NCBI GenBank assembly: GCA_021464245.1
Contig: JADCRB010000016.1
Span: forward strand, 12,536,505-12,600,504
Direction of reading: 5' to 3'
DNA length: 64,000 nucleotides
DNA from: Carallia brachiata
Lineage: Eukaryota; Streptophyta; Magnoliopsida; Malpighiales; Rhizophoraceae
Shown piece by piece: positions 61,112-64,000 of this stretch (its first letter is position 1; each line of letters begins with the position of its first letter). The notes below the pieces were generated by a model. It was not told the DNA's origin. It did not search any database and saw nothing but the letters and a program-made list of their open reading frames with translations. The translations under genes were made by a program, and so were the position numbers.

Positions 61112-63011
61112 TCATGTGCCTGACATTACATGTGGTTATAGTTTGCTGGCTGACCGACCAATAACATGTGCTGGCGGCGTGCCTGCCATCCCTGCACCAT
61201 CAAAAACTGCTACTCTTTTTTTTTTTTTTTTTTTCTTTTTGAAAAAACATAATAAAAGATTGAAGGGCAAAGGGTTTATTCCGGAATTAGCAATCGAGGC
61301 AAAATCTTACAAGTAGGTGTAGTGCAACTCGAAATGAATGAAAAAACAAATCGTGTGGTTTACATGCTCAGCAATTCACTACGTGGCTTTGATGATTAGT
61401 CGATGTGTTGTTTTTGATTGTTTAGATTCGAATCCTTTTAATAGTATCTCTCATATTTCAAAAAAATTATAGAGAATTTATTGTTGATTACATAGTTAGT
61501 TTTAATACACTGTGATCAACTGTAAAAGAGTCTTCCTTAATGTTTTCATTGCTCAAATGTTAGGTCCTTTTGCGTGGGAAATTGAACATGAAGAACAACA
61601 AATAATATAAAGACAATGACTAACATCCTTATAATTTTTTTTTTTTGGTCACAAAGTAAAGAGGCTCGGCAATCGCATGCAGCATTTATCCTACCTTATT
61701 ATTTAACATAAAAAGGTTCATAAACATTTCTCTATCTCTTTTCTTATCAATAACTTTGACGAATGAAAAAAAAAAAAACAAAAGAAAAGGCCCTACAACC
61801 TTAATCACAGAATAAATTGATGATATGACTGTACGAACCGAAAGTTGTAAACACCGGAAATATAAAAATGTTTCTATTGCTGGATCAAAATCATTACTCT
61901 TAATGCTAAATTGGGCCTCCATATTGTGCTTAGAGAAAAAATAAAGAGTATGATTACGTGAGTGTAAGTTAAACAAATATAAATAGATATGCAGTTTATC
62001 TGATTATATTTAATAATTTATTTATTTTTTATTTTTAAACCCAATCATTTAACATCTCATATTACTTTAAATTTGATCTCATCTAATCTATAGTCAATTT
62101 CCCAACAAATAAAATCCTTAGTAAGATAAAAAGAAATCTGTTGAATTGTACTATACACTTATCAAAGTTAAATGTGTAGAAGTGTTTGTTATGTTCCGAA
62201 AGTAAAATACTTGGTGAGTTGATGAGTGTAGGTTAGTTTGGATTAAAATGATATAAACCATTAAATAGATAAATTTAAAAAATAATTAATTAATTAATTA
62301 ATTAATTAAACTATATGTCTAATTATTTTTTCTTAACTTATATCCATGTAATAGTGAAGCTCTTTGTGAAATGATATAAATATTGTTTTGAGTTTTTCTA
62401 CAGACAAAAGCAGATTGAGTCCTGTCTATTTAATTTAATAACTAGAATCTAGAGGATCAGTCACTCAAGCGGTTTATATTAGTTTATTAATGTATGTAAA
62501 CTGTACTTAAGGAAAATGTGTTTGATTTAGGAATTAGGATTGAATTTGGCATAATTATGAACAAAATATTATTAATTATTTGCAGAGTGTTCCTTCAAGT
62601 AAACGGTAATAAATTGTTCCCCCAAAAGAAAAATTGCAACGGCAAGAGACAGAGAGAGAAGTTGCAACGGTTATACGACTTTCAACATGCAGATAACTTT
62701 TCATATGATTATATATTTAAAAAATTAATGCTGAGAAAACCCTCACAACAATAAATTGAAGAAAATAACATTAACATGTTTATTTATTTATTTATTTTTT
62801 ATGCTAAGCAAAGAAAATTAAAACTCAAAGAAGAAAAATAAACAGAAGCAAACTAGCCATCTCATGGGAAGCCTCCCCCTACTGGATCAGTTTGAAGAAG
62901 TCCGATAAGGCTGTAATGCCCGGTGGCGGAGACCCCCATAACGTGAAGGGATCAGCTGACACGCTTTTAAGATCAGCTTAAAAAAATTGGGCACGGACAG
63001 AAGAAATTGAT
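61112..63011. other. AT-rich intergenic DNA
   Basis: Contains an (ATTA)n repeat at 62284-62309 and a GC-richer patch near 62860-62960 that I cannot assign. No gene. Confidence 0.4.
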
Positions 63012-63165
63012 CAGAAGAAGTGTCAATAATGCAACGGTATTACTGATTTCTACAACAAGATTGATAAAATATAGAACAAAAATTATCACGTTATTTTTTG
63101 TTGCAGAAAAAATCAACGTTATTGCAGAAATAGTTTTTGTTGTTGCATTATTGACACTTCTTCTG
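63012..63165. repeat. 154-bp foldback with perfect 24-bp arms
   Basis: The left arm 63012-63035 (CAGAAGAAGTGTCAATAATG then CAAC) is the exact reverse complement of 63142-63165. The arms continue as imperfect pairing inward to about 63070 and 63105. It is either a tiny MITE or the template of a hairpin RNA. No clear target duplication. Confidence 0.75.
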
Positions 63166-63295
63166 TTCTCCTCTCTGGTCGCCAATCTTTTCCCTAAAAA
63201 AAATCTGCATAATAATTTTTTTTTTGTAAAAAAAATACTGTAGCTCAATCTAATTTCAAAAGTTCGATACACTCCATCAGAACAGTCTAAAAAAG

Positions 63296-63421
63296 TCATT
63301 CTCCCACGTACCTAGCTCTGGTGAGTTTTTGCAAAGTAAGTATAGAATCTGATTCAACAATAATATCGTGATATCCTTTCTCCCAGGCAGATCCCATAGC
63401 CATATAGATAGCACGTAGCAT
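63296..63421 (-). pseudogene. LINE RNase H domain fragment 1
   Basis: A minus-strand frame of 41 codons reads YMAMGSAWEKGYHDIIVESD and continues DS-x-L-x-L, matching the plant LINE-associated RNase H-like domain (catalytic Asp in the VESDS motif). It is cut off by a stop at 63296-63298, and no reverse transcriptase lies nearby. A decayed retrotransposon relic. Confidence 0.65.
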
Positions 63422-63539
63422 GTTTTTTGGAATTAAATTTTGATAAAATTACATTTCATTTCGTTATAGGATATAATTCAATTCAATTGATTTAATAATT
63501 AAATTTTAATTCTAATTTATTGTTCGCTAGAGATTTTTA

Positions 63540-63676
63540 TCAAAGACTTTGAATATTCTCAAGAAATACTGATAACGGATGATAAGGAGCATCCATATTA
63601 GAAAGTAGATGTAAGGGTTCAAGAGAATCAGTTTCCAACACTAATTTACAGTATCTCAAATTCCATGCTAGTTTCA
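63540..63676 (-). pseudogene. LINE RNase H domain fragment 2
   Basis: A minus-strand frame reads LKLAWNLRYCKLVLETDSLE and runs on to a typical HPL...I-Q segment before a TGA at 63540-63542. It covers the same ETDS/ESDS motif as fragment 1, so the two are separate copies rather than one split gene. Confidence 0.65.
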
Positions 63677-63742
63677 ACTAAAATAGTCTTTTCCCTTGGG
63701 GTAAGGATGAATGAAACTCCAATGTTTGGTATTGTTAATTAT

Positions 63743-63988
63743 AATGCGTTTGAATGGTAAGAAAGTGAGGAGAAAAAAAAATATGTGATGAAAAATTATT
63801 AAAAAATATAAGTTATTTGAATATGTGAAAAATAAGTAAAAAAATGATATAAAAGAAAATAATAAAAAATTATGAAAAAAATAAATTATTTAAATAAAAA
63901 AATTGATAAAAAGAAATAAAGATAACGATGAGTTTTTTAAAAATTATTCCATTCTTTTTCATGGGTCAGAAACGAAACCAAACACATT
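63743..63988. mobile_element. MITE with GTGTTTGG ends (family member 3)
   Basis: The left end AATGCGTTTGAATGG and the reverse-complemented right end AATGTGTTTGGTTTCG are inverted repeats. The flanks GTTAATTAT (63734-63742) and GTTAAGTTT (63989-63997) agree at 7 of 9 bases, a possible 9-bp target duplication. The body is AT-rich and non-coding. Confidence 0.5.
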
Positions 63989-64000
63989 GTTAAGTTTAGC

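Noticed and set aside
61427..61440. GATTCGAATCC, resembling a tRNA or SINE B box
   Set aside because: No A box at tRNA spacing, no cloverleaf and no bounded element could be made out.
1..64000. CRISPR arrays, rRNA, complete tRNA genes, prokaryotic operons or defence islands
   Set aside because: None seen; the window is ordinary plant nuclear DNA and no short regularly spaced repeat array is present.

Overview
This window is nuclear DNA from a flowering plant, most likely a eudicot. It is AT-rich, with split genes, GT-AG introns and plant-specific gene families: a GATA factor of subfamily A, a miR160-targeted auxin response factor, and a probable plastid GNAT acetyltransferase. The space between genes is filled with SINEs, MITEs, LINE fragments, a solo LTR and a long tandem array. 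The species cannot be named from the sequence alone.

Layout. 1-3053 (+): leader and two-exon gene for a subfamily A GATA factor, with two single-base breaks. 3054-18560: repeat-rich intergenic DNA with two SINEs that have perfect target-site duplications, several MITEs and one unexplained GC-rich, promoter-like island (10390-10830). 18560-21718 (+): class C auxin response factor (ARF16-like) with an intact miR160 site and one extra base in the B3 domain. 27253-27474 (-): UBL5/HUB1. 29541-29826 (+): possible small unrecognised gene. 30025-33162 (-): three-exon GNAT acetyltransferase with a poly-glutamine tract in its N-terminal extension. 35300-43900 (-): thirteen-exon ERMP1-like M28 metallopeptidase with multiple membrane spans, fully in frame. 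44648-48215: tandem array of a unit of about 685 bp, five full copies and a partial sixth. 49627-52777 (+): eight-exon DCP2 mRNA-decapping enzyme. 54.3-59.8 kb: an old local duplication, one copy of which holds four later insertions that are absent from the other. 59.8-64 kb: AT-rich DNA with two LINE RNase H relics, a foldback hairpin and a MITE.

The genes do not form an operon or cluster. They are independent housekeeping or developmental genes: transcription control (GATA, ARF), splicing (UBL5), mRNA decay (DCP2), protein acetylation (GNAT) and ER/endomembrane proteolysis (ERMP1-like). I found no obviously novel multi-gene system. The most noteworthy items are the tandem array, the duplication with its dated insertion history, the foldback MITE pair, and the pattern that all in-frame breaks fall in the three plus-strand genes while the three minus-strand genes are clean.
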